Positions 1 to 8,286 of a DNA stretch of 64,000 nucleotides are shown in pieces. Under the pieces are notes generated by a model. The model was not told where the DNA came from. It ran no database searches and saw nothing but the letters and a program-made list of their open reading frames with translations. Source of the stretch: Cyanobium gracile PCC 6307 (GTDB lineage Bacteria > Cyanobacteriota > Cyanobacteriia > PCC-6307 > Cyanobiaceae); contig NC_019675.1 of the NCBI RefSeq assembly GCF_000316515.1, positions 62,001 through 126,000 of the forward strand, read 5' to 3'. The translations under genes were made by a program, and so were the position numbers. Each line of letters opens with the position of its first letter. Within the stretch, counting starts at the first letter, position 1.

Positions 1-255
1 GCGCTGCCGGAAGGACAGCTTCTCCACCAGCAGCCGGTCCTGGAGCTGCAGGCCCGGCAGCATGGAGCCGGAGGGGATGTAGCGGGCCTCCAGCAGGAAC
101 TGGCGGATGCCCAGGGCCACCGCCAGGGTGATGAGCACGCTGCGCCAGAAGGCCCAGGGGCTCTCCTCCCGCTCCTCCTGGTGACGCTGCGGCTCCGGGG
201 TGGGCGTCGGCTCGTCGTGGGCGCCGGGGTCGGCCGGTGGATCCGAGGGGCTCAA
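1..255 (-). CDS. lepB: Signal peptidase I, N-terminal part (cut by window edge)
   Basis: Type I signal peptidase cleaves signal peptides from exported proteins at the membrane using a Ser/Lys dyad. Only the first 85 codons lie in the window. Seen: an acidic, proline-rich head (about residues 1-34), one membrane span (about 36-54), and the motif PSGSM with the catalytic serine at residue 64, followed by VEKLSF. The catalytic lysine would lie beyond the left edge. No ATG fits the frame; I chose the TTG at 253-255. The gene is divergent from the membrane-protein gene starting at 323, with a 67 bp gap that must hold both promoters. Family assignment is firm, start codon less so. Confidence 0.9.
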   Translation of the reverse strand, partial: MSPSDPPADPGAHDEPTPTPEPQRHQEEREESPWAFWRSVLITLAVALGIRQFLLEARYIPSGSMLPGLQLQDRLLVEKLSFRQR

Positions 256-322
256 GGGGTTCGTGCGGCAGGTTCCATGGTCGGGAGGCAGATTAGGCAC
301 GCACCCGCCCGCCGCGTCCCCG

Positions 323-1840
323 ATGGCACGCCCACGCTGGCACCAGAGCCTGGCCGCGCCCTCGAGCCGGCTGGAGCGGCGCTGGGATCGCTTCGTGGCC
401 CTCTGGGCCGCCCTCAACCTGCTCTGGGTGGCCTTCGACATCAGCTACATCCCCCTGCGCACCTTCTGGCTGCAGCGCAATCTCTACCCGTTGCCGTCGG
501 TGCCCCTGGCGGTGCCGCTCACCTTCATCCCCGACATCACCCCCTGGGTGGATCCGATCAAGGGGATCGAGCCGCACCGCGAGACCCAGGCCTACCTGCG
601 CCAGTTCGACCGGATGGATGCGGCCCTGGGCCAGGGCCCGAGAGGTGCCGTCACCCCGATGCAGCGCCAGCTGCTGGCCGAACAGGCGCGGCTCACCGCC
701 GAGATGATCGATTCCAACCCGATGCTGGCCTCGGGCACCTCCGGCACCCTGGAGAAGATCAAGAACCGCCTGCGCCAGCGCGCCGACCGGGACTCGGCCA
801 AGCAGGCGGCGGCGGTGCTGCTGAGCCCGGAATGGATCGACGCCCATCCCTGGCCGCAGGAGCGGCTGTTCTGGCGCCAGCAGGTGCTGCCCCTGGTTGC
901 CACCACCTACTGGCGCTCGATCGATGAGAACGGCCGCCCCACCGACCACTTCTGGCGCTACGACCTGCTCCTCTTCCAGAGCGTCTTCGCCCTCGATATC
1001 CTCCTGCGGGCCATCCGGCTGCGCCGCCGCCTGCCCGGTCTGAGCTGGGGCCGGGCCCTGCTGCGGCGCTGGATCGACCTGCCCCTGCTGCTGCCCTTCT
1101 GGCGCTGGATTCGGGTGGTGCCGGTGCTGGAGCGCCTCCACACCAGCGGCCTGATCAGCATCGAACCGCTGCGGGCGGTGATCAGCCGGGCGGTGGTGGC
1201 CCTGCTGGCGGTGGAGCTGTTTGAGGTGCTGGCCCTGCAGCTGATCGACGGGCTGCAGCAGCTGATCCGCTCGCGCCGCTGGCCGATGCGGATCCGCGCC
1301 CTGCGCAGCCATCAGATGGTGGTCAGCAACGACGAGCGCGAGCTGGTGGAACTGGTGAGGATCTGGGGCCCCCTGCTGCTGGTGCGGGTGGCCCCGCGCC
1401 TGGCCCCCGAGCTCCAGCGGGTGCTCGGCCATGCCCTGCAGCAGAGCCTCCAGAACGCGATCGTGCCGCCGGGCCTGCGCCAGCTCCAGCCGCTGCTGCA
1501 GGTGGAGAAGGGCCTCAGCCGCCAGCTGGCCGGCGGGATGGTGGACAGCCTGCTCGACCTCACCCGCACCACCGGCGAGCGCCTCAGCCGCCGCGACGAC
1601 CAGCAGCTGGAGCTGCTGCAGCGCTTCATCGACCGCTTCTGGGAGGAACTGGCCGATGCCCTGGAGAGCGGACCGGCCCTGGAGCGCTCCCAGCAGCTGC
1701 TGTGCACCTTCCTCGAGGAGTTCAAGGGCAACTACCTGAGCCAGATCAGCCGGGCCGGTATCGAGGGCCTGATCGAGGAACTCGATCAGATCATGGTGAA
1801 GGGGGCCCAGGGGCCGGAGGGTCGCAGCGACGCCCCCTAG
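323..1840 (+). CDS. Conserved membrane protein with voltage-sensor-like segments
   Basis: A 505-residue protein I cannot name. The ATG at 323 is preferred to upstream in-frame starts because upstream sequence would run into the lepB head. Seen: a hydrophobic span near residues 24-42, a loop of about 170 residues, then a cluster of spans from about residue 212, and a long soluble, helical C-terminal half rich in Arg, Leu and Glu. Around 212-275 the pattern resembles S2-S4 of voltage-gated ion channels: FALDILLRAI, then RRWIDLPLLLPF, then WIRVVPVLERL with spaced arginines. No pore-loop signature is evident. This resemblance is my inference. It ends 4 bp inside the convergent ArsC-family gene. 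Confidence 0.75.
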   Translation: MARPRWHQSLAAPSSRLERRWDRFVALWAALNLLWVAFDISYIPLRTFWLQRNLYPLPSVPLAVPLTFIPDITPWVDPIKGIEPHRETQAYLRQFDRMDAALGQGPRGAVTPMQRQLLAEQARLTAEMIDSNPMLASGTSGTLEKIKNRLRQRADRDSAKQAAAVLLSPEWIDAHPWPQERLFWRQQVLPLVATTYWRSIDENGRPTDHFWRYDLLLFQSVFALDILLRAIRLRRRLPGLSWGRALLRRWIDLPLLLPFWRWIRVVPVLERLHTSGLISIEPLRAVISRAVVALLAVELFEVLALQLIDGLQQLIRSRRWPMRIRALRSHQMVVSNDERELVELVRIWGPLLLVRVAPRLAPELQRVLGHALQQSLQNAIVPPGLRQLQPLLQVEKGLSRQLAGGMVDSLLDLTRTTGERLSRRDDQQLELLQRFIDRFWEELADALESGPALERSQQLLCTFLEEFKGNYLSQISRAGIEGLIEELDQIMVKGAQGPEGRSDAP

Positions 1841-2205
1841 CCCAGCAGCTCCGCCCAGTCCTCAGGACGGAACCCGGTGAGGATGCGACCGGAGGCGGTG
1901 ACCAGGAAGGGACGCTTGATCAGGCGCCCGTCGGCCGCCAGGGCGGCCAGGGCCGTGTCCCGGTCCATCGCCTTGACGGTGGCAGCCCCCAGGGCCCGGT
2001 AGCTCTGGCCGCTGGTGTTGAACAGCCGGCCAAAGCCCCCGAGCTGGTCGTGGGCGGCGGCCAGCAACTCCAGGGACGGCGGGCTGGTGGTGATGTCGAT
2101 GGCCTCGAACGGAATGGCCCGTTCATTCAGCCAGGCCAGCGCCTTGCGACAGGTGCCGCAGCCGGCGTACTGGTAGAGGACGAGCGGGGCCCGATCGCCG
2201 GCCAT
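1837..2205 (-). CDS. ArsC/Spx-family thioredoxin-fold protein
   Basis: A 122-residue protein of the ArsC/Spx/YffB family, small thioredoxin-fold proteins that act as arsenate reductases or as redox-sensing regulators of RNA polymerase. Seen: YQYAGCGTCRKAL near the N-terminus with Cys16 and Cys19 forming CxxC followed by Arg, and LIKRPFLV near residue 98, the conserved Arg-Pro turn. The CxxC form is closer to Spx/YffB-type proteins than to classical ArsC, so the substrate is unknown. It starts 5 bp downstream of the ferredoxin stop on the same strand, so the two are probably co-transcribed; a redox link is plausible. It overlaps the end of the convergent membrane-protein gene by 4 bp. Confidence 0.85.
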   Translation of the reverse strand: MAGDRAPLVLYQYAGCGTCRKALAWLNERAIPFEAIDITTSPPSLELLAAAHDQLGGFGRLFNTSGQSYRALGAATVKAMDRDTALAALAADGRLIKRPFLVTASGRILTGFRPEDWAELLG

Positions 2206-2210
2206 CGCGC

Positions 2211-2573
2211 CTACTTGCGGCCGACCAGCGCCTTGAGGGCCCCGACCAGGCTGTTGGAGCCCTTGCCCACTCCGGCGTCGGGCCGGGTGCGGATGGTCAC
2301 ATCGCCATTGACGGTGGTGCGGCAGCTGAGGCGGTAGCTCGCAGGCCGATCCGCCAGATAGACCTCCTCCACGTCGCTGCGCGGGGAGAGGTTGCGGGCC
2401 CCCTCCACCACCTCCACCACGCAGGTGCCGCACTGGCCGAGGCCACCGCAGTTGTTGAGGTTGTTGAGGCCCGTGTAGGGATTCACGCCGGCGTCGAGGG
2501 CCGCCTTGCGGAGATTGGCCCCTTCGATGCAACCAACCTGCTGGCCTTCCTTTTCGAAACGGATGGTGGGCAC
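2211..2573 (-). CDS. Plant-type [2Fe-2S] ferredoxin
   Basis: A 120-residue soluble electron carrier with one [2Fe-2S] cluster. Seen: four cluster cysteines at positions 42, 48, 51 and 84 (C-x5-C-x2-C, then C), the spacing of adrenodoxin/plant-like ferredoxins, within the segment NCGGLGQCGTC. After the domain comes a basic tail of about 25 residues (VGKGSNSLVGALKALVGRK) not found in PetF, so this is probably not the main photosynthetic ferredoxin. I chose GTG at 2573, giving the head MPTIRFEKEG; a TTG at 2603 is in frame but adds an unlikely leader. It is followed 5 bp later by the ArsC/Spx-family gene. Confidence 0.9.
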   Translation of the reverse strand: MPTIRFEKEGQQVGCIEGANLRKAALDAGVNPYTGLNNLNNCGGLGQCGTCVVEVVEGARNLSPRSDVEEVYLADRPASYRLSCRTTVNGDVTIRTRPDAGVGKGSNSLVGALKALVGRK

Positions 2574-2705
2574 GGTCGATCGGGGATGAGGGGCGCCGCC
2601 CAACTTAGGTCACACCATGTCCGTTCGATCCCGGTTTCGTTGCCTTGAGAAAGGATCGGGAGGGTCGGGAGCGGCTCCCTACGATGGCCGGGTTGCCCGC
2701 AGACC

Positions 2706-3392
2706 TTGCTCTCCTCCGACCCCTCCCCGGCCCGGCAAGGCACCTACGACCTGGTGGTGCAGCAGCTGATCCCCGGCTACGCCAGCCTCGCCCGCCTCTC
2801 CGTGGCGCTGCTCTCCTCCTCCCCCCTGGCCTCACGCCAGGAGGCCGCCGTGCTGGTGGCCGGATGCGGCACGGGGGCCGAGCTGCTGGAGGCCGACGCC
2901 CAGCGGCCGGACTGGCGGCTCACGGCCATCGATCCCTCGGCGGAGATGCTGGCGGTGGCCCGGCAGCGCCTGCAGAACCGCGGCCGGATCGACTGGCATC
3001 ACGCCACGGTGGAGCAGCTCGGGGCCGAGGCCCGCTTCGATGGCGCCCTGTCGGTGCTCGTACTGCAATCCCTGCCCGACGACGGCACCAAGCTGGCCTT
3101 CCTCACCGCCCTGGCCCGCAGCCTGCGGCCCCAGGGGCAGCTGGTGCTGGTCGACCTGATGCGTCCGGAGCGCTCCCCCCTCACGGCCCAGGTGACCGAG
3201 GCCTGGCGCTGCTTCCAGCGGGCCAGCGGCGTGGCAGGGGGGGCGGTGGATCCCAGCGCCCAGATCCAGGGGTTCCACCCGATCGGCATCGCCCGGCTCA
3301 CGGCCCTGGTGGAGGCCGCGGGACTCAGCGATCCGGCGCCGTTCTTCCAGGCCCTGGACTTTCAGGGCTTTCTGCTACAGCGACGGGCCTGA
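2706..3392 (+). CDS. SAM-dependent methyltransferase (class I)
   Basis: A 228-residue class I methyltransferase. Seen: motif I as VLVAGCGTG (about residues 49-57), the acidic residue that binds the SAM ribose in TAIDPS (Asp76), and post-motif segments GALSVLVLQSLPD and LRPQGQLVLVDLM. This arrangement matches the UbiE/COQ5-like group, but no residue fixes the substrate. The start is a TTG at 2706; there is no usable ATG. Divergent from the ferredoxin gene with a 132 bp gap. Its last 68 bp overlap the end of the convergent hypothetical gene at 3325. Confidence 0.85.
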   Translation: MLSSDPSPARQGTYDLVVQQLIPGYASLARLSVALLSSSPLASRQEAAVLVAGCGTGAELLEADAQRPDWRLTAIDPSAEMLAVARQRLQNRGRIDWHHATVEQLGAEARFDGALSVLVLQSLPDDGTKLAFLTALARSLRPQGQLVLVDLMRPERSPLTAQVTEAWRCFQRASGVAGGAVDPSAQIQGFHPIGIARLTALVEAAGLSDPAPFFQALDFQGFLLQRRA

Positions 3393-3864
3393 AGCGGCGA
3401 TCCACCGACTCCTGCTGGTCGGGGAGAAGCGGGCGGTCCATGACGACACCCGCTAGGGGGACCAGCAGGGTCATCAGACCCAGAAGGATGCCGCCGAGGG
3501 CACCGAAGGGTTGATCGAAGAAGAGAGCCGCCGAGGCATCGGCGCCTGTCTCTGGGCTTCTGCCGCTGCGGCTGGAGCCTCCGGACGCGGAGGGACGGGA
3601 AAGGGGCGTTCGGGGGCCCGGACTGTCCGGGTCTCCGCTGGAGTCAACCTCGCCGACGTCGGGGGTGGGGCAGAGTCCGGCGGAGATGGGCCCCGGAGCG
3701 CCGGCGCCTGAGAGGCTGGCCGGGGAGGCGAGGGAGGCTGTTCCCCGATGGGCACCGGAGCGGGACTGGGGACGGACGGTGTGGACGTGATCCATGCGTT
3801 CGTGCAGCGGGAAGACCCGGTGCACTGGGCGGAGAACAAAGGTTGTTTGCAACGATTGTGCCAC
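3325..3864 (-). CDS. Hypothetical protein with one membrane span
   Basis: An open frame of 179 codons that I do not recognise. Most of it is Ser/Pro/Gly-rich low-complexity sequence. The only structured part is near residues 120-150: FDQPFGALGGILLGLMTLLVPLAGVVMDRP, quoted here in two parts, FDQPFGALGGILLG and LMTLLVPLAGVVMDRP, a convincing single membrane span with flanking prolines. The last 23 codons lie inside the convergent methyltransferase gene. The start is uncertain; ATG codons at 3864 and 3795 are both possible. The span suggests a real small membrane protein, but the low-complexity head could be non-coding. Confidence 0.45.
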   Translation of the reverse strand: MAQSLQTTFVLRPVHRVFPLHERMDHVHTVRPQSRSGAHRGTASLASPASLSGAGAPGPISAGLCPTPDVGEVDSSGDPDSPGPRTPLSRPSASGGSSRSGRSPETGADASAALFFDQPFGALGGILLGLMTLLVPLAGVVMDRPLLPDQQESVDRRFRPVAVAESPESPGPGRTAPDR

Positions 3865-3945
3865 CGATCGGCGCGATCGGCCCCCGGCGACGGCAAAACG
3901 ACAGGGGGACCCGACGGCGCTGGTCCGCCCTCCGACTGCCGCCCG

Positions 3946-4458
3946 TCAGGCGGCAGGCCGTGACTGGGAGTGCCTGTGCAGGTGCAGATCGGCGGGAGGG
4001 ACTTCGGCCCCGTCGAGCCGGGCTCGGATCGCCCGGAGCTCCTCCAGGATCGACGCCAGCAGCTGCTGGGTGGCGGTGGAGGGCGAGTTGAGCACCTCAA
4101 CGGTCACCTCCTTGATGCGCAGCACATCGCGGGCGAAGCGGGCCACCTCATGGGGATGGAAGACCAGGGGTTCCTTCTGGTCGCTGCGGTACTCCGGATT
4201 GAGCTTGCGGGGATTGAAGGGGGGGTTGAGGTTGCGGGGGTCGGTGTTCGTGTAGCGATACACCGAAGCGCGGGAGCGGTTCAGGGAGCGCTGCACCTCA
4301 TCGATGCCGATCAGGGTTTCGGCGTCGGTGCGGGATTCAGCCTGCAGGGCCAGCGGCGCGGCCGGCGAAGCGGTGGAACCGCCCGCTGGAGAGCCGACCT
4401 GTGCAGGGTGAGCAAGCATGAGACTGGCGTTGGACGCACTGGACTGAGGGCTGACCAT
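3946..4458 (-). CDS. Conserved cyanobacterial protein, putative DNA-binding (HTH-like)
   Basis: A 170-residue protein with a low-complexity Ala/Ser/Pro head (1-45) and a conserved core. The core contains ETLIGIDEVQRSLNRSRASV followed by YRYTNTDP, which reads like a helix-turn-helix of the kind that recognises DNA (SRASVYRY as recognition helix), then VFHPHEVARFARDVLRIKE, and a C-terminal helix LLASILEELRAIRARLDG that could be a coiled coil. The DNA-binding role is inference. A very long open frame continues upstream on this strand across proS, but only the part from the ATG at 4456-4458 has sensible composition. It is divergent from proS, 129 bp away. Confidence 0.75.
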   Translation of the reverse strand: MVSPQSSASNASLMLAHPAQVGSPAGGSTASPAAPLALQAESRTDAETLIGIDEVQRSLNRSRASVYRYTNTDPRNLNPPFNPRKLNPEYRSDQKEPLVFHPHEVARFARDVLRIKEVTVEVLNSPSTATQQLLASILEELRAIRARLDGAEVPPADLHLHRHSQSRPAA

Positions 4459-4587
4459 AGCAGAGTTTTTTCTCGGCAGCCGCCTGCCGACAGGGGCAGG
4501 GTGGTTGCGGCGACTCGCTCCCGGCGGCAGGCTCCTGGCCCGCCGGTTCGGCGGTGATAGCGTCCAGCGCCGAAACGGACTTTCTCC

Positions 4588-6393
4588 ATGCGCGTCTCCC
4601 GCCTGATGCTGGTGACGCTTCGCGACGACCCGGCCGAAGCCGAGATCACCTCCCACAAGCTGCTGCTCCGGGCCGGCTACATGCGCCGCCTGGCGCCCGG
4701 GATCTTCGCCTACCTGCCCCTGCTGTGGCGGGTGCTTCAGAAGATCTCCGCCATCGTCCGCGAGGAGATGGCCGCGGTCGACGCCCTCGAAACCCTGCTG
4801 CCCCAGCTGCAGCCCGCCGATCTCTGGCGCCGCAGTGGCCGCTGGGACGGGTACACCGCCGGGGAGGGGATCATGTTTCACCTGGTCGATCGCCAGGAAC
4901 GCCCCCTCGGCCTCGGTCCCACCCACGAGGAGGTGGTCACCGCGCTGGCGGCCGACCTGCTGCGCTCCTACCGCCAGCTGCCGGTCTGCCTGTATCAGAT
5001 CCAGACCAAGTTCCGCGATGAGATCCGGCCCCGGTTCGGCCTGATGCGGGGACGCGAATTCATCATGAAGGACGCCTACTCCTTCCATGCCGACGAGGCC
5101 TGCCTGCGGCGCACCTATGCCGCCATGGACGGGGCCTACCGGCGCATCTTCGAGCGCTGCGGCCTGCGGACCGTGGCGGTGGAGGCGGACAGCGGCGCCA
5201 TCGGCGGTTCCGCCAGCCAGGAGTTCATGGTCACCGCCGAGGCTGGTGAGGACCTGATCCTGACCAGTCCCGACGGCCGCTACGCCGCCAACCAGGAGCG
5301 GGCGGTCTCCCTTCCGGAGCCCGCCGTCCCCCTGCCGGCCGGCCCCTGCCGGGCCCTGGCCACCCCGGTGCAGACGAGCATCGAGGACCTCTGCACGGCC
5401 CATGGCTTCGATCCCACCCAGACGGTGAAGGTGCTGCTGCTGTTGGCCCGCTTCGCCGCGGCCCCCGACCGCGGGGTGCTGGTGTGCCTGCGGGGCGACC
5501 AGCAGCTCAACGACGTCAAGCTGGCCAATGCCGTGACGGCCCGCTGCCCGGACGCCGGCGCCCTGCTGGAGATCGGGCCGCTGCTGGCGGAACACCTCGA
5601 TGCCGACTCCGCCGTTCCCTTCGGCTTCCTGGGCCCCCACCTGGGCGATCTGTCCCTGCGGCAGCCGGATCCCCGGGCGGCCGCCGCTCCCCTGCTGCGG
5701 CTCGCCGATCCCTCCGCCGCCGAGCTGGAGGCCTTCGTCTGCGGCGCCAACCGCGTCGATGAGCACCTGGTGGGGGCCTGCTGGGGCGAGCTTTGCCCGC
5801 TGCCCGAGGTGGTGGATCTGCGGGCGGCCCAGCCGGGGGAGCGCTGCCGGCACGACCCCTCCCAGCGGCTGGAGGCGGCTCGGGGCATCGAGGTGGGCCA
5901 CATCTTCCAGCTGGGGCGGAAGTATTCCGAAGCCCTGGAGGCCCGCTTCACCAACGAGGCCGGCGAGGACGAACCCCTGTGGATGGGCTGCTACGGCATC
6001 GGCGTCTCGCGCCTGGCCCAGGCCGCCGTGGAGCAGCACCACGACGCCGACGGCATCCGCTGGCCCGTGGCGATCGCTCCTTACACGGTCATCATCGTCA
6101 TCGCCAGCAGCCAGGACCCGGTCCAGGTGGCTCTGGCCGAAGAGCTCTACGGCCGCCTGCTCGCGGCGGGAATTGACGTGCTGCTGGATGATCGGCCCGA
6201 GCGGGCCGGTGTGAAGTTCAAGGACGCCGATCTGATCGGCATCCCCTGGCGGCTGGTGGTGGGCCGTGGCGCCGGCGAGCGTGCGGTGGAGCTGGTGGAC
6301 CGCAGCGGGGGCACCGGCAAGCGGGACCTGACGGCGGACGCTGCCCTCGAGCAGCTCGTGGAGCGGGTCGGGCTCCAGGGTGCATCCCCGTAG
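4588..6393 (+). CDS. proS: Proline--tRNA ligase
   Basis: Class II aminoacyl-tRNA synthetase that attaches proline to tRNA(Pro). At 601 residues it matches the long bacterial (ProS type 1) form with an editing domain. Seen: the N-terminal block TSHKLLLRAGYMRRLAPGIF, the TxE loop GLGPTHEEVV, motif 2 as FRDEIRPRFGLMRGREFIMK, the inserted editing (YbaK-like) region at about 230-390, motif 3 as GCYGIGVSRL, and the C-terminal anticodon-binding domain beginning near PVAIAPYTVIIV. The ATG at 4588 is the first in frame. Its last 14 bp overlap the GTG start of psb27, so the two genes may share a transcript. Confidence 0.97.
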   Translation: MRVSRLMLVTLRDDPAEAEITSHKLLLRAGYMRRLAPGIFAYLPLLWRVLQKISAIVREEMAAVDALETLLPQLQPADLWRRSGRWDGYTAGEGIMFHLVDRQERPLGLGPTHEEVVTALAADLLRSYRQLPVCLYQIQTKFRDEIRPRFGLMRGREFIMKDAYSFHADEACLRRTYAAMDGAYRRIFERCGLRTVAVEADSGAIGGSASQEFMVTAEAGEDLILTSPDGRYAANQERAVSLPEPAVPLPAGPCRALATPVQTSIEDLCTAHGFDPTQTVKVLLLLARFAAAPDRGVLVCLRGDQQLNDVKLANAVTARCPDAGALLEIGPLLAEHLDADSAVPFGFLGPHLGDLSLRQPDPRAAAAPLLRLADPSAAELEAFVCGANRVDEHLVGACWGELCPLPEVVDLRAAQPGERCRHDPSQRLEAARGIEVGHIFQLGRKYSEALEARFTNEAGEDEPLWMGCYGIGVSRLAQAAVEQHHDADGIRWPVAIAPYTVIIVIASSQDPVQVALAEELYGRLLAAGIDVLLDDRPERAGVKFKDADLIGIPWRLVVGRGAGERAVELVDRSGGTGKRDLTADAALEQLVERVGLQGASP

Positions 6394-6832
6394 GATTTCG
6401 CCAGACGCCGTTTCTCCCTTGGTCGCCTTCCTGCGCCGCAGCCTGCTCCGTCCCCTTCTGGCCCTCGGCCTGTGTCTCTGCCTTGGACTGGGCGGCTGCA
6501 GCCAGGCCGCGGCCGGCCTCAGCGGCAATTACGTCGATGACACCGTCAGCGTGGCCCAGACCCTGCTGACCACCATCTCCCTGCCCCAGGACGACCCCGC
6601 CCGCCAGGAGGCGGAGGTGCAGGCCCGCCAGCTGATCAACGGCTACACCGCCCTCTACCGGCCCCGCCAGGACATCCACAGCCTGGCCTCCTTCACCACC
6701 ATGCAGACCGCCGTCAACGCGCTGGCGGCCCACTACGCCGGCTACGCCAACCGTCCCCTGCCCGATCCCCTGCGCAGCCGCCTGGAGAAGGAGCTCAAGA
6801 AAGCGGAAGCATCGGCCGTGCGCGGCGCCTGA
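6380..6832 (+). CDS. psb27: Photosystem II assembly lipoprotein Psb27
   Basis: Psb27 is a lumenal lipoprotein that binds CP43 in photosystem II assembly and repair intermediates before the oxygen-evolving cluster is complete. Seen: a hydrophobic signal segment ending in the lipobox LGGC (cysteine 40 from the GTG at 6380), then the family core LSGNYVDDTVSVAQTLL, QLINGYTALYRP and the C-terminal helix RSRLEKELKKAE. The mature part of about 110 residues fits the four-helix bundle. The start is ambiguous: GTG at 6380 overlaps proS by 14 bp, whereas TTG at 6419 would give a more compact signal peptide (VAFLRRSLLRPLL). Neither has a clear Shine-Dalgarno sequence. Confidence 0.92.
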   Translation: MHPRRISPDAVSPLVAFLRRSLLRPLLALGLCLCLGLGGCSQAAAGLSGNYVDDTVSVAQTLLTTISLPQDDPARQEAEVQARQLINGYTALYRPRQDIHSLASFTTMQTAVNALAAHYAGYANRPLPDPLRSRLEKELKKAEASAVRGA

Positions 6833-6906
6833 TTCTTTGACGGAGGGGGCCTTGATCTGAGAAGCTCTCTCCTTGTGCTTAGAAGCGGCTACGGGCCGCT
6901 GTTTCC

Positions 6907-8220
6907 TTGGCCAATGTTGTCGTCATCGGTGCGCAATGGGGTGACGAAGGGAAAGGCAAGATCACCGATCTGCTGAGTCGCTCCGCCGATGTCGTGGTCC
7001 GCTATCAGGGCGGGGTCAACGCCGGGCACACCATCGTCGTCGAGGACCGGGTCCTCAAGCTGCATCTGATCCCGTCCGGGATCCTCTACCCGGACACCAT
7101 CTGCCTGATCGGGTCGGGCACGGTGGTGGACCCCAAGGTCATGCTCGGCGAGATCGACACGCTCCTGGAGCTGGAGATTGACGTCTCCGGGCTGAAGCTG
7201 GCCTCCACGGCCCACGTGACAATGCCCTACCACCGCCTGCTCGACCTGGCGATGGAGCAGCGCCGCGGCGACCGCCGCATCGGCACCACCGGCCGCGGCA
7301 TCGGGCCCACCTACGCCGACAAGTCCGAGCGCAACGGCATCCGGGTGATCGACCTGCTCGATGCCGACTGCCTGCGCGACCGCCTGCTGGGGCCCCTGGC
7401 GGAGAAGAACGACCTGCTCGAGAAGGTCTACGGGATCCCCGCCCTCGATCCGGAGGCGGTGATCGAGGAGTACGCCGCCTACGGCCGTCGGCTGGCCCCG
7501 CACGTGGTGGACTGCACCCGCACCATCCACGAGGCGGCCCGGGCCCGCAAGAACATCCTGTTCGAGGGGGCCCAGGGCACCCTGCTCGACCTCGACCACG
7601 GCACCTACCCCTACGTCACCTCCTCCAATCCGGTGTCGGGCGGCGCCTGCATCGGCGCCGGTGTCGGCCCCACCCTGATCGACCGCGTCATCGGCGTGGC
7701 CAAGGCGTACACCACCCGGGTGGGTGAGGGCCCCTTCCCCACCGAGCTGGAGGGCAGCCTCAACGACCACCTCTGCGACCGGGGCGGCGAGTTCGGCACC
7801 ACCACCGGCCGGCGGCGGCGCTGCGGCTGGTTCGACGGGGTGATCGGCCGCTACGCGGTGCAGGTGAACGGGCTCGACTGCCTGGCGATCACCAAGCTGG
7901 ATGTCCTCGATGAGCTGGACGAGATCCAGGTCTGCGTGGCCTACGAGCTCGACTGCCGCCGTATCGACTACTTCCCCAGCAGCTCCGACGAATTCGCCCG
8001 CTGCCGGCCCGTCTTCCGCAGCCTGCCCGGCTGGCAGTGCTCCACCGCCGACTGCCGCAGCCTGGAGGATCTGCCCCCCACCGCCATGGCCTACCTGCGC
8101 TTCCTGGCCGAGCTGATGGAGGTCCCGATCGCCATCGTCTCCCTCGGCGCCCAGCGCGACCAGACGATCGTCGTCGAGGATCCCATCCACGGCCCCAAGC
8201 GCGCCCTGCTCAGCGTCTGA
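6907..8220 (+). CDS. purA: Adenylosuccinate synthetase
   Basis: Catalyses GTP-dependent condensation of IMP and aspartate to adenylosuccinate, the first committed step to AMP. The 437-residue length is normal. Seen: the N-terminal nucleotide-binding loop [20 protein letters not shown], the IMP-site block [33 protein letters not shown], the switch loop [13 protein letters not shown] and the C-terminal [12 protein letters not shown]. The start is a TTG at 6907 giving [15 protein letters not shown], exactly where the family begins. It stands alone, 66 bp before the next same-strand gene. Confidence 0.98.
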   Translation: MANVVVIGAQWGDEGKGKITDLLSRSADVVVRYQGGVNAGHTIVVEDRVLKLHLIPSGILYPDTICLIGSGTVVDPKVMLGEIDTLLELEIDVSGLKLASTAHVTMPYHRLLDLAMEQRRGDRRIGTTGRGIGPTYADKSERNGIRVIDLLDADCLRDRLLGPLAEKNDLLEKVYGIPALDPEAVIEEYAAYGRRLAPHVVDCTRTIHEAARARKNILFEGAQGTLLDLDHGTYPYVTSSNPVSGGACIGAGVGPTLIDRVIGVAKAYTTRVGEGPFPTELEGSLNDHLCDRGGEFGTTTGRRRRCGWFDGVIGRYAVQVNGLDCLAITKLDVLDELDEIQVCVAYELDCRRIDYFPSSSDEFARCRPVFRSLPGWQCSTADCRSLEDLPPTAMAYLRFLAELMEVPIAIVSLGAQRDQTIVVEDPIHGPKRALLSV

Positions 8221-8286
8221 GACGGCGTCCCGCCGTCCGCTCTCTTCCGTTCCCCGGCCCATCCCTCCCCCCCACCTAGGACCCCC

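Noticed and set aside
4459-6528. Long minus-strand open frame over proS (continuation of the HTH-like gene)
   Set aside because: The codon pattern is the mirror of proS; Gly/Gln/His-rich with no motif. Only the part below 4458 reads as protein.
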